A DNA stretch of 64,000 nucleotides from an uncultured Acetatifactor sp. (GTDB lineage Bacteria; Bacillota; Clostridia; Lachnospirales; Lachnospiraceae): the NCBI GenBank assembly GCA_947586055.1, contig CANPXL010000007.1:1-64000 (forward strand), read 5' to 3'. A model generated the notes under the pieces. The model had not been told where the DNA came from, did no database searches, and saw only the letters and a program-made list of their open reading frames with translations. Position numbers and translations under genes: made by a program. This document shows positions 1 to 9,882 of the stretch, in pieces (positions within the stretch are counted from its first letter, which is position 1; every line of letters begins with the position of its first letter).

Positions 1-1
1 C

Positions 2-355
2 GGAGGGCAGCAGGACGCGCCACAGGCAGCCACAGAGGGCGAGAACGAGCCGGAGGCGGGCAAGAATACTCCGGACGAGAAAAACGCCAACAACGGGGCG
101 CAGGGCAAGCCACAGAGGGCGCATGATGTCATTGTCCCTCAAGGGCAGATGAAAGCGACGGTGATCTGCGACGGGTCTCTGAACTTGAGGAGATCAGCGT
201 CGTGGGACAACGGGAACATTTGCGGACGCGCATCGAGGGGGCAGACCTATCACGTCAAGGCGGTTCACATGATCGACGGCAAGAGGATGATCGAGACCAT
301 TGACGGGATTTTCCTCTCCGGCGAGGGCGATCTGGTGCAGTTCGAGCAGGTATAA
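2..355 (+). CDS. C-terminal part of a protein with a bacterial SH3-like domain (phage/element type); 5' end lies outside the window
   Basis: Frame open from base 2 (GGQQDAPQAATEGENEPEAGKN...) to the stop at 355. The C-terminus 'KATVICDGSLNLRRSASWDNGNICGRASRGQTYHVKAVHMIDGKRMIETIDG' has an SH3b pattern. Confidence 0.55.
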   Translation, partial: GGQQDAPQAATEGENEPEAGKNTPDEKNANNGAQGKPQRAHDVIVPQGQMKATVICDGSLNLRRSASWDNGNICGRASRGQTYHVKAVHMIDGKRMIETIDGIFLSGEGDLVQFEQV

Positions 356-369
356 GAGCAGACAGAGAC

Positions 370-399
370 GGCGGGAGCGATATGTTCCCGCCGATTTTT
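370..399 (+). terminator. Rho-independent terminator after the SH3-like ORF
   Basis: GGCGGGA(370-376)...TCCCGCC(386-392) followed by GATTTTT. Confidence 0.7.
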
Positions 400-433
400 C
401 TCCGCTGATTTTTATACTACTAACTTATACCCA

Positions 434-2941
434 CCGACCGGCGCACTGGACACGGAGACCAGCGTTCAGGTTATGGACATTCTCAAGGAGATTGCCAAAG
501 ACCGGCTGGTGGTGATGGTGACCCATAATCCCGATCTTGCCGAGAGATATTCCACACGCATCATCCGGATGCTGGACGGCGAGATCACCGATGATTCCGC
601 TCCGCTCACACAGGAAGAAGAAAATCGGGAGCATCTGAAAGAAAAATCCAAAACGGAGAATAAGAAGCTGCCGTCCATGTCCTTTGCAACCTCCTTCGGC
701 CTGTCGCTCAAAAACCTGTTCACGAAAAAGGGACGCACGGCGCTGACCTCGTTTGCCGGCAGTATCGGTATTATCGGTATCGCCCTGATTTTTGCCGTGT
801 CTCAGGGCATGACCGCTTACATCGACACGGTGCAGGAGAACACGCTTTCCTCTTATCCCTTGACGCTGGAAGCGCAGAGTATAGATATGACCTCCCTGAT
901 GGAAACCTTTATCGGCGCCGCGCAGTCTGCAGGCGAGCATGAAAAGGATGCCGTCTACGCTAAGGGAATGATCTATGATATGGTCAATTCTCTCAGCGGG
1001 ATGGAAAAAAATGAAAATGATCTGGCGTCGTTCAAAAAATATATAGAAGCGGAACTGGAAAAGCAGGACGGAGACAACGCTCTCAAAGAAGCGGTAAACG
1101 GCATTCAGTACACTTACGATCTGGATCTGCTGGTTTATACGAAAAATGTGGACGGAGAAATCATTCGTTCTGATATGGAAGAACTCATGCAGGATTTTCT
1201 CGTGGAATATCTTGGTACAGACATTTCTTCTCTTATGACGCTTCGGGATCAATACGGGATCAGCGATTCGCCCATGCAGTCTATGATGCCCAGTGGAATG
1301 TCCTCACAGCTCTGGCAGGAAATGCTTCCCGGTGAGAATGGAAAACTGGTAAGCCCGCTGCTTGAAAAGCAGTACGATGTTGTTTACGGTTCATGGCCGA
1401 CTGAATATAACGAGATTGTCTTGGTTTTAGACGATAATAATGAACTGAACGATATGTCTCTTTACGCATTGGGGCTTTCTCCAAAGGAAGATGTTGATGC
1501 CATTATGGAGGCGGCAATCAATCAGACGGAAATACCTGTAAACAAAAAACAATGGTCTTATGAAGATATCTGCAATATGGAATATCGGATAATCCTCAAT
1601 TCTGACTGTTATACTTTGGACAGCGCCACCGGAACCTACAAAGACCTCCGCACAACGGAGGCAGGCCTTCAATATCTGTACGATAACGCAATTCCGTTAA
1701 AAGTTTCCGGCATCATTCGCCCGAATGAGGATGCTGTTTCCACAATGCTGTCTGGTTCTATTGGTTATACAAGCAAACTGACGGAATATGTCATTGAACA
1801 CTCAAAAGACTCTGACGCCATCAAAGCGCAGCAAGCGTCACCTACTACCGATATTTTTACTGGTTTACCGTTCAATGAAAACACCGGCTCTTTGTCCGAT
1901 GCGGAAAAGGAAACCGCTTTTCGTGAATATATAAAGGAAATGGACGAGTCTGAAAAGGTGGCCGCGTACATTCAGATTATGAGTATCCCTTCCGAAGAAC
2001 AACTGGACGCAAGCGTTTCGCAAACCATGGTTTCCATGACAAGAGCGGATATGGAATCGTCAATGGTACAGGGACTGGCCGAGCAAATGGGAATGGACGA
2101 GGCGAACGTCAAGGATTATGTCAGCAGCATGAGCGACGAGGAACTGACCGGGATGTTTACGCAAATGGTCACCGAACAGGTGAAGATGCAATATGCCGCG
2201 CAGGTGCAGGAACAGATGAGCGGAATGGAAGCACCGCAGCTATCCGCCGCGCTGGATCAGGCGATGCCCGGTTACACGACCGAACAGTGCGCACTTTTCT
2301 ATGACGAGATTACAGAGTTTTCCGAATCCACTTATGAGGACAATTTGTCGGAGCTTGGCTGTGTAGATCTCGAAAGTCCTGCAAGCATCAATATTTTCGC
2401 CTCCACCTTTGAAAACAAGGATGTGATTGAGGATGCCATTTCCTCTTACAATGAAAATGTCGATGAACTGTTGCAGATTCATTACACCGACTATGTCGGG
2501 ATCATGATGTCCTCCGTCACGACGATTATTAACGCCATTACCTATGTGCTGATTGCTTTTGTAGCGATCTCCCTGATTGTTTCTTCCATCATGATTGGCG
2601 TCATCACGCTGATTTCGGTACAGGAGCGCACGAAGGAAATTGGTATCCTGCGGGCGATTGGTGCATCCAAGCGCAATGTTTCCAGTATGTTCAACGCAGA
2701 AACGGTGATTATCGGATTTACCTCCGGTGCGCTTGGCGTGTTGATTACCTATTTGCTGTGCATTCCCATCAATCTGATTCTGCACCATTTGACCGGCATT
2801 GGAAATTTAAGCGCGTTCCTGCCTCTGCCCGTGGCACTGATTCTGATTGCGATTAGTATGGCATTGACACTGATTGCCGGTGTTATTCCATCCAGAAGCG
2901 CAGCGAAGAAAGATCCTGTTGTTGCGCTGCGGACAGAATAG
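434..2941 (+). pseudogene. 5'-truncated ABC transporter: ATPase C-terminal remnant (from PTGALD) fused to FtsX/MacB-type permease
   Basis: Frame reads PTGALDTETSVQVMDILKEIAKDRLVVMVTHNPDLAERYSTRIIRMLDGEI, then an FtsX-like permease (ERTKEIGILRAIGASKRNV, terminal TM helices, SRSAAKKDPVVALRTE). Walker A/B are absent. Confidence 0.85.
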
Positions 2942-3217
2942 AAGCCTGAGATAAAAGAGAGCTCTTTATTTTGGTGACGGGGATAAACAAGGTAAAGTGG
3001 CAGGTCATTAACGGGAAATGATGATTTCATACGGCTATCCAATCTATACAAGACCGGAGGAAGGCGGCGGAATATTTATCATGGACCACTATGAACCGTA
3101 TGTGAATGCGCTTACGTTCACAGAGGTGGGATGACTTAAAAAGAAGTATGCCGCATCGACAGGTGAGGGAAAAAATACTGGAGTGCATACTCCGCAAATA
3201 CGGACTGCTTATTTTTC

Positions 3218-3246
3218 TTGAAATGAAACAATCCGTGCGGTATAAT
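3218..3246 (+). promoter_or_regulatory. Sigma-A promoter for the DUF5060-like glycosidase gene
   Basis: TTGAAA (3218-3223), 17-bp spacer, TATAAT (3241-3246), 24 nt before the ATG. Confidence 0.7.
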
Positions 3247-3270
3247 CAGAAAAAATTGGGAGGGATTGCG

Positions 3271-4770
3271 ATGAAGTATACCGAAACGGTCGAAAAATGG
3301 GGTGTGTTTGAACTTTGCTGCGAAGGGGCTGCGGAGGGGAATCCTTATACGGATTATCATATTACAGCCACATTTGAGGGCGCGCATGAGCGTAAAACCG
3401 TCGCGGGATTTTACGACGGCGGGGTTTATAAAGTGCGGTTTATGCCGTCCCATGAGGGAGTTTACCGCTTTACGGTATCAGGAAATTTCTCCGACAAAAG
3501 TGATTCCGGCCAGTTTTCCGTAACTGCTCCCGGGCCCGGAAATCATGGCCCTGTCAGGGGCTGCAACACGTTTCACTTCGCCTACGCCGACGGTACGCCA
3601 TACTATCCGGTCGGCACGACCTGTTACGTTTGGGAACTGCAAAGCGATGCGCTGGTCGCCCAGACACTCGACACGCTGCGCCGCATGCCGTTCAACAAAA
3701 TCCGTTTCTGCGTGTTTCCCAAAAGCTACTGCTACAACGCCCGCGAGCCGCGGTCATATCCGTACGAGGGATCCCCGGTTGACGGAAAGTTGGTTCATGA
3801 GGATAACGTCTGGGACTTCGGCCCCGATTCCGAGGGCAACCATTGGGATTTTTCGCGTTTTTGTCCGGAGCATTTCCGGCAGATCGAAAAGTGCATTTTA
3901 GAGCTTCAGCGGCTGGGAATAGAAGCGGATCTCATCCTTTTCCACCCTTATGACCGCTGGGGATTTTCGACAATGACCGCCGAACAGAACGAACTATATC
4001 TGCGATATGCTGCTGCAAGATTTTCGGCTTACCGCAACGTATGGTGGTCTTTTGCAAACGAGTATGACTTTATAAAGAGCAGGACGGTTGACGATTGGGA
4101 GCGCTTCGCGGAGATCATCCTAGAGAGCGACCCCTATGATCACCTGCGCTCGATTCACAACGGCGTACAGTTTTACGACCACTCGCGGCCATGGATCACG
4201 CACTGCAGCGTTCAGCGCACGCCGGAGGGAACTGCGGATTGGCGAAAAACCTATCGGAAACCGGTGGTCATCGACGAGATGCAGTACGAGGGTAATATTT
4301 CGTTCGCGTGGGGCAACATTTCCGCGCAGGAACTCACGAGACGGTTCTGGGAGGCGCTTTGCCGCGGCGGTTACGGCGGACATGGCGAGACTTATATCGG
4401 CGAAAATCTCTGGTGGGCGCATGGCGGAGAGCTGAAGGGAGAAAGTCCCGCAAGAATCGCGTTTCTGCGCAGGATTTTAGAGGACGCCCCGGCGGGAGGC
4501 CTGAAGCCCAAGGCCATGGAATGGGACGAGATCTGCGTTGTGCCGGAGGACGAGAAGCTGGAAAAGGAGACGGGCTATCACCTGTTTTACTATGGGATCA
4601 ACCGCCCGGCTTTTCGGTGGTATCACATAGACGACGAAACTATTTACTGCGTTGAAGTGATCGATACCTGGAATATGACCGTCACAAAAGCCGGAGAGTT
4701 TAAGGGCAGGTTCCGGGTGGAACTGCCGGGGAGGGAATATATGGCGGTGAGGATCCGGCGCGTGGAGTGA
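3271..4770 (+). CDS. DUF5060/DUF5605-like putative glycoside hydrolase
   Basis: ATG at 3271 with upstream GGGAGGG SD. N-terminal beta-domain followed by (beta/alpha)8-like 'YPVGTTCYVWELQ...NKIRFCVFPKSYCYN...WWSFANEYD...VIDEMQYEG'. Confidence 0.8.
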   Translation: MKYTETVEKWGVFELCCEGAAEGNPYTDYHITATFEGAHERKTVAGFYDGGVYKVRFMPSHEGVYRFTVSGNFSDKSDSGQFSVTAPGPGNHGPVRGCNTFHFAYADGTPYYPVGTTCYVWELQSDALVAQTLDTLRRMPFNKIRFCVFPKSYCYNAREPRSYPYEGSPVDGKLVHEDNVWDFGPDSEGNHWDFSRFCPEHFRQIEKCILELQRLGIEADLILFHPYDRWGFSTMTAEQNELYLRYAAARFSAYRNVWWSFANEYDFIKSRTVDDWERFAEIILESDPYDHLRSIHNGVQFYDHSRPWITHCSVQRTPEGTADWRKTYRKPVVIDEMQYEGNISFAWGNISAQELTRRFWEALCRGGYGGHGETYIGENLWWAHGGELKGESPARIAFLRRILEDAPAGGLKPKAMEWDEICVVPEDEKLEKETGYHLFYYGINRPAFRWYHIDDETIYCVEVIDTWNMTVTKAGEFKGRFRVELPGREYMAVRIRRVE

Positions 4771-4894
4771 GCCGAGAGCGGCGTTTGCGGAGTGGACATT
4801 CACAGCGGAAGGTAAGGAAAGAAAATTTAACCGATTTTTGAAATTTGTTTGCTGTAAGCCGGATCGGAACAGCCTTTTGAAGGAGACAATTTAC

Positions 4895-5608
4895 ATGAAA
4901 ATTCCAAAAATGATATTATTTGATTATGGCCAGACGCTGATTGCAGAACAGAAATTTGACGGGGTAAAGGGAACGGAAGCTGTTTTATCGTACGCTGTAA
5001 AAAATAAATATTATTTGTCGGCAGAGCAGGTACAGGCCAGGGCAAATGCGATCAAGCAGGAGTTAGGAAGGTTTGATCCCGAAAAAAGGCATTTGTTTCA
5101 GATTGAGATACCGAACACAATGTTCACGCCGTATCTTTATGAATCTCTGGGAATTGAAATTGCATTGAGCAATTCTGAAATTGATACCGTATTCTGGAAC
5201 GCCGCCGCTCCGGGAACGCCGACAGAGGGGATAGAACACTTTCTCGAAATGGTAGGAAACAAGGGCATCCGCACAGGCGTTATCAGCAATATTTCCTATG
5301 CGCCTTCTGTGGTTGCGGAGCGTATCAATCGACTGCTTCCGGCGAACACTTTTGAATTTATCATTACATCAAGTAATTTCATGTTTCGCAAGCCAAACAG
5401 AAGAATCTTTGACCTGGCATTGGAAAAAGCCGGATTGCAGGCGGATGAAGTCTGGTATATCGGAGATCAGTACGAATGCGATGTGAAAGGTTCCTTAAAT
5501 GCCGGACTGTTTCCGGTCTGGTATATCGGGGCGATAGATCTGCCATACACAGAAGATAAAAGTATTCTGACAATAAAAACATGGAGTGAGATAGAGCGGT
5601 ATCTGTGA
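4895..5608 (+). CDS. HAD family hydrolase
   Basis: MKIPKMILFDYGQTLIAEQ; VISNISY; RKPNRRIFDLALEKAG; WYIGDQYECDVKGSLNAGL. SD AAGGAGA upstream of the ATG at 4895. Confidence 0.85.
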   Translation: MKIPKMILFDYGQTLIAEQKFDGVKGTEAVLSYAVKNKYYLSAEQVQARANAIKQELGRFDPEKRHLFQIEIPNTMFTPYLYESLGIEIALSNSEIDTVFWNAAAPGTPTEGIEHFLEMVGNKGIRTGVISNISYAPSVVAERINRLLPANTFEFIITSSNFMFRKPNRRIFDLALEKAGLQADEVWYIGDQYECDVKGSLNAGLFPVWYIGAIDLPYTEDKSILTIKTWSEIERYL

Positions 5609-5654
5609 TGTGAAAAAGGGTTGACAATCCCATCGGAATGGTTATGCTGAAAGG

Positions 5655-5740
5655 AAGGAGCAACGGCCCACAAGGTGGGTTGACCGGATGTGATAGAAAT
5701 TCCACTCCATTGCCGATCAAAGTTTAGGGGTGGTTTTTCT
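5655..5740 (+). ncRNA. Candidate small RNA resembling the antisense RNA of a type I toxin-antitoxin (holin-like toxin) module
   Basis: TTGACA (5621-5626), 16 bp, TATGCT (5643-5648); terminator CCACTCC(5702-5708)...GGGGTGG(5727-5733)TTTTT. No intact toxin ORF found opposite it. Confidence 0.4.
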
Positions 5741-5943
5741 ATGTAGGGCTACTTACAAAAAGAAAAAATTTTTCAGCCTGACAATTACTGACAGAATAAA
5801 AAATATCGAAAAATTAAAATAAAAACGCTTGCGTTCCGGGTTCTTGCATGAGAGAATATGGAACAAATGAGTCAGATCTTCGATAACTGCAAGGGAAAGA
5901 AAACCTGCATTGGAAATGATTTAGGCAGGAGAAGTGTAAAGAT

Positions 5944-7236
5944 ATGATTTATATTGCAGATAACATATTCAATTATCTGATATATCTATTTATAATTCAT
6001 TATGGGTTTAGGATCAATCCCAGAAAAAACAGACTTTTTGTTGGCGCTTCTGTAATAATTGTACTGTCTGCAGGCGCTTTCAACGCATACTATGACGTGA
6101 ATTCTCCGATGGTCTACATTCTTTGGAGTGTGCTTTCTGTTATTTTGTTTTTTGAGGATCGTTTCGTCCATTTAATGATAGTAAGCGTTTCCCTCATGTA
6201 TTTTACCGGGATTATAGATACATTCAGCGTTATGCTGATACAGGTTGTGATGATAGGCGGAGGGATTACCGGCACAGATATTGCATGGTGGATGGAGCCT
6301 GCCTATCTTCTCTCATTTTTCATATATCTTTTAGTTTATTGGCAGATTTTAAAAAAACATGAAGTTTATTTGTGTGATATAGAGCTAAAATACAAGTTCG
6401 CGCTTTTGATTCAGGGCAGTATTTTTCAAATGTTCTACAATTTTGTCTTTGTTTTCTTTAACGAAAATCATGCTATGTATGGCTGGGATGCTTATGCAGT
6501 GTTTTTTATCAGTATAACAGGAGTAATCTATTCTGTTTTTCTCACGCTCAGCCTGGCCGTGAAAAATGTATTGTCGGACAGGCAGAACAGGGAACTCCAA
6601 TCTTTTATGGATATGCAAAAACAGCAGTACGATTATCAGCTGCAGCAATCCGTGGCTGTACGGCGTTTTAAACATGATCTGGTCAATCATATTGGCGTTC
6701 TGAGGGAGCTGTTAAATGAGAAAAAGACAAAAGAAGCCAAAGAATATATTGATACGATCTGGAGTGTTCAGAATGAGTTTGATCTGAAGATTCATACAGG
6801 AGACAGTTTTCTTGATATCATTGTAAATTATTATTCGTATTTGGCTGGAAAGGAAAAGGTAGAATTTACAGTCTCAGGCAGGCTCACCGAAAAACTTCCT
6901 CTCGAGATGTTTGATCTCACCACATTGGTTGGAAATATACTGCAAAATGCTTTTGAGGCGGCATTAAAAGCGGATGTGCCAAAAATACATGTCGAGCTCA
7001 TAGAACATACGAAAGAAATATTTATAGTCGTCGTCAATAGTACAGACAGGGCGGTAAAGAATAAAAAATTTTTTGTGACTTCCAAAAAGGACAAAAGAAA
7101 CCACGGGTTTGGTCTGAAAAATATTGCTGCAACAGTTCAAAAATATCATGGCGAATACTATATGGAGTCCGTGGCGGAAGACGGAGAAGCATGGTTTAAA
7201 ATCAGCATTGCCATACCCAGGGAGGAAAAGGCATGA
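5944..7236 (+). CDS. AgrC/ComD-like sensor histidine kinase with GHKL ATPase domain
   Basis: Multiple N-terminal TM segments, H-box 'RRFKHDLVNHIGVLRELL', N-box 'LVGNILQNAFEAA', G-box 'NHGFGLKNI'. Confidence 0.9.
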   Translation: MIYIADNIFNYLIYLFIIHYGFRINPRKNRLFVGASVIIVLSAGAFNAYYDVNSPMVYILWSVLSVILFFEDRFVHLMIVSVSLMYFTGIIDTFSVMLIQVVMIGGGITGTDIAWWMEPAYLLSFFIYLLVYWQILKKHEVYLCDIELKYKFALLIQGSIFQMFYNFVFVFFNENHAMYGWDAYAVFFISITGVIYSVFLTLSLAVKNVLSDRQNRELQSFMDMQKQQYDYQLQQSVAVRRFKHDLVNHIGVLRELLNEKKTKEAKEYIDTIWSVQNEFDLKIHTGDSFLDIIVNYYSYLAGKEKVEFTVSGRLTEKLPLEMFDLTTLVGNILQNAFEAALKADVPKIHVELIEHTKEIFIVVVNSTDRAVKNKKFFVTSKKDKRNHGFGLKNIAATVQKYHGEYYMESVAEDGEAWFKISIAIPREEKA

Positions 7237-7937
7237 AAATCGGTATTGTAGAGGATGAAGCGGTATGGAGGGATAAGATACAGGGTATTATTGAAAGATA
7301 TTGCAGGGATAAAAATATTCCATTTCAGATCAATTCTTATGGTAATGGAATGGATTTTATGAAAAATTCAGATGCAGACCTGTTGTTTCTGGATATTGAA
7401 CTGGCAGAGGGGGAAGATGGTTTTCAAATCGCAGAACAACTGATGCATGATGGAAAGAAATGTAAGGTATGTTTTTTGACTTCCCATACGGAGCTTGCAA
7501 GATCAGGATATAGGGTGAATGCTTTCCGGTATATAGACAAAAGGCATTTGGAAGAAGTGGGCGAGGCACTGGATTCTTTTCTGAAAACAAAGATTCAGGA
7601 TCGGATGATTTCCTGTCATGATACCGCGGGGGGACAAATCAGGATAAATTTGAATGAGCTTCTTCTTGTTGAAACGTATGGAAGAAAATTAAGATACCTT
7701 ATGTTTGATGGGAGGGAATATTTTTGTGAAGGGAAAATATCGGAAGCCGCACGAAACTTATCTCCATTTGGTTTTTCTCAGACACATCGGTCGTATATTG
7801 TCAATTTGAAATATATTGAAAAGGCACACAGCCATGAGGTTACCCTTTGCAATGGATTAAAGGTAATGATCGGAAGAGCCCATAGTGATGAGTTCAAGAA
7901 GGAATTTTTTAAGTGGAGAATGCGGTTTGACAACTGA
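7233..7937 (+). CDS. LytTR-family response regulator (AgrA/ComE-like)
   Basis: Receiver 'IVEDEAVWRDKI...LLFLDIELAEGEDG'; C-terminal LytTR 'LLLVETYGRKLRYLMFDG...GFSQTHRSYIVNLKYIEK'. Overlaps the kinase by 4 bp. Confidence 0.93.
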   Translation: MKIGIVEDEAVWRDKIQGIIERYCRDKNIPFQINSYGNGMDFMKNSDADLLFLDIELAEGEDGFQIAEQLMHDGKKCKVCFLTSHTELARSGYRVNAFRYIDKRHLEEVGEALDSFLKTKIQDRMISCHDTAGGQIRINLNELLLVETYGRKLRYLMFDGREYFCEGKISEAARNLSPFGFSQTHRSYIVNLKYIEKAHSHEVTLCNGLKVMIGRAHSDEFKKEFFKWRMRFDN

Positions 7938-7981
7938 TTGGATATAAGGGAGGCTGGTGTGATCTGACACCTGTTGTTTTG

Positions 7982-8014
7982 TGTCGTTTGCGCAAAAAAG
8001 ATGTCGTTTGTGCA
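7982..8014 (+). promoter_or_regulatory. Direct repeats consistent with a LytTR regulator binding site
   Basis: TGTCGTTTGCGCA (7982-7994) and TGTCGTTTGTGCA (8002-8014), 20 bp apart (about two helical turns), between the LytTR regulator gene and the lipoprotein gene. Confidence 0.65.
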
Positions 8015-8040
8015 GACAGTATTTTACTATTTTTTTCGCT

Positions 8041-8079
8041 GTGATATAAATAAAGCACTAAAAAATTGATTTATATCAC
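8041..8079 (+). promoter_or_regulatory. Perfect 11-bp inverted repeat just upstream of the lipoprotein SD
   Basis: GTGATATAAAT (8041-8051) / ATTTATATCAC (8069-8079), 17-nt loop. Confidence 0.6.
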
Positions 8080-8091
8080 GAGGGAACTATT

Positions 8092-9561
8092 ATGATGAAA
8101 AAAATTTTTTTGTTAAGTTTGGTATGTTTCGTTTTGCTGTCTGCCTGTTCTACAAATAAGGATTCAGGATATGCGGATGTTACTCCTGGTCAAATTGAAA
8201 ATACTGGTAACAATCATAACTTGTCTGAAGAAAGCACTTCTGATATACGTCAGACATCCCCAACTGAGATGCACGAACCTGAGCAATCCACAGCCATAGT
8301 GGAAATGCCAGAAACTGAATCTCAGGCAGAAACGACCCAAATCCGAGAAATTTATGAAGGTGAATATACGGGTAATACTATAAGTGACCCTGATTATGAC
8401 GGTCTGGAGATTCAAAAAAATGAGGATGGTACTTATGCAATACAGGTTAAAATCCCGTTCCTAACCAAGTTGTATGAATGCACAGGCTATCAGTCAGAAA
8501 ATATAATTCTGTTTTCCACATCTGAATGGGGTGCAGACAAAAAGGTGGAGGGAAGCATCTCTTTTGATGGTGATTCTGCCACAGTGGCATTTACTGCTGG
8601 ATGGTATCAGACAGCCACTACGGAAAGCTCCTATCAATACCATAAAACATCAGATATTCCTAATCTGGGAAATGGCCCTGATGCGCACCCCGACTACCGT
8701 TCTTTTACAGGAGAATACTGCGATGACAACGGTGATCCAAGTCTTGAAATCCAGCAAAATGAGGATGGCTCTTATCTCATACAGATTAGCATTTTCCGTG
8801 AAATAGGATATGATGCGTGTATTGGCAGTCCAGAGAAAGGAAAAATGTCTTTCACATCCGATGAAAGAGGCAGTGTAAGCGGTTGCATAGTTCTTGATAA
8901 TGACCTTGCGGTTGTCCAGTTTGAACAGATTGGTTATTTTGAAAATTCTAAAGTAACAACCTATCTGTTTCATAAGACATCCGACAATCCAAATACAAAA
9001 GGAAATATTAATTATCAAGAACTGGGGATTCAAAAACAGGAATACCCGTCAGAATTTTCCATGGGGGAAAATTTAAAAACCGCCATTACGCAATTAGCGC
9101 TCAGCTATGATCATTTTGGCAAGGATTCTGTCAGCAGCGAGAGCTGGAAAGAAATTTTCATTGCTCGGTTTATTCAAAATTCAAGGGCATCGTTTGATTA
9201 TTTGGATCGGATATCGGATGAAAATGACGGGAAGATCAGTGTGGATCAGCTAAATTACATTCAATATTCGCTTACGAATACAGAAGTGGATTTTTCGTCT
9301 GAGGCAGGCGATTCCGTCAATAGATATGATGCTGCCAGTTCGTTGAATTACGGCTGGATTTCCAGATATAGTTGCGAAGAGACAAAGGACGGAGTAATCG
9401 TCACAGCTGATTTTGAAGTAGGGTATGATGGAACGGATTCCACGCAAAAGCGCCAAATAACGGTTGAATTGATCAAAAACCCGTATAGCTGTTTCGATGG
9501 ATATAGCGTGATTACGATTTCATCGGAGACAGGAAATTCTGATCCTGAACAACAGAATTAG
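8092..9561 (+). CDS. Lipoprotein with two tandem homologous about 100-aa domains plus a C-terminal domain
   Basis: Lipobox LLSACS. Repeat 1 'YEGEYTGN...GLEIQKNEDGTYAIQVKI...YHKTSDIPN' and repeat 2 'FTGEYCDD...SLEIQQNEDGSYLIQISI...FHKTSDNPN'. Confidence 0.85.
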   Translation: MMKKIFLLSLVCFVLLSACSTNKDSGYADVTPGQIENTGNNHNLSEESTSDIRQTSPTEMHEPEQSTAIVEMPETESQAETTQIREIYEGEYTGNTISDPDYDGLEIQKNEDGTYAIQVKIPFLTKLYECTGYQSENIILFSTSEWGADKKVEGSISFDGDSATVAFTAGWYQTATTESSYQYHKTSDIPNLGNGPDAHPDYRSFTGEYCDDNGDPSLEIQQNEDGSYLIQISIFREIGYDACIGSPEKGKMSFTSDERGSVSGCIVLDNDLAVVQFEQIGYFENSKVTTYLFHKTSDNPNTKGNINYQELGIQKQEYPSEFSMGENLKTAITQLALSYDHFGKDSVSSESWKEIFIARFIQNSRASFDYLDRISDENDGKISVDQLNYIQYSLTNTEVDFSSEAGDSVNRYDAASSLNYGWISRYSCEETKDGVIVTADFEVGYDGTDSTQKRQITVELIKNPYSCFDGYSVITISSETGNSDPEQQN

Positions 9562-9623
9562 CTGAATTCGTAAGGCAAAATAACGGAAAGAATTTTAAGA
9601 TTACATTCTAATGAAACAGAAAG

Positions 9624-9654
9624 GCAGAGATTCGAGAGAGTCCCTGCTTTTTTT
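9624..9654 (+). terminator. Rho-independent terminator downstream of the lipoprotein gene
   Basis: Imperfect stem GCAGAGAT...GTCCCTGC followed by TTTTTTT. Confidence 0.5.
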
Positions 9655-9882
9655 GCAAAAAATAAGCGTAACTTCTATTTATATAAAGAACGGATATTTT
9701 GGTATCGTGTCGTTTTTGGTCAGAATTGTCCTGCAATATGCGGTTGAAATTTGAAGTCGACAATATAATAATAAAAGCGTTAAGCATCCACAATTTAGGA
9801 ATGGGTCTTGAAGAAGAGATCATTTGTTGATAAAATAGCATTACCAAAATCCGTGCAATGCACGAAAATAAGGAGTGGTGTT

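Larger units (their letters stand above)
1..433. mobile_element. Right-hand end of an integrated element (prophage/ICE-like) abutting an interrupted ABC transporter gene
   Basis: ABC ATPase homology begins abruptly at about 434 (PTGALDTET..., missing Walker A, signature and Walker B). Immediately upstream is an unrelated SH3-like ORF plus a terminator. No integrase is visible in the window. Confidence 0.5.

Noticed and set aside
3019-3135. 38-aa ORF MMISYGYPIYTRPEEGGGIFIMDHYEPYVNALTFTEVG
   Set aside because: Possibly a gene fragment, but too short and not recognisable enough to call.
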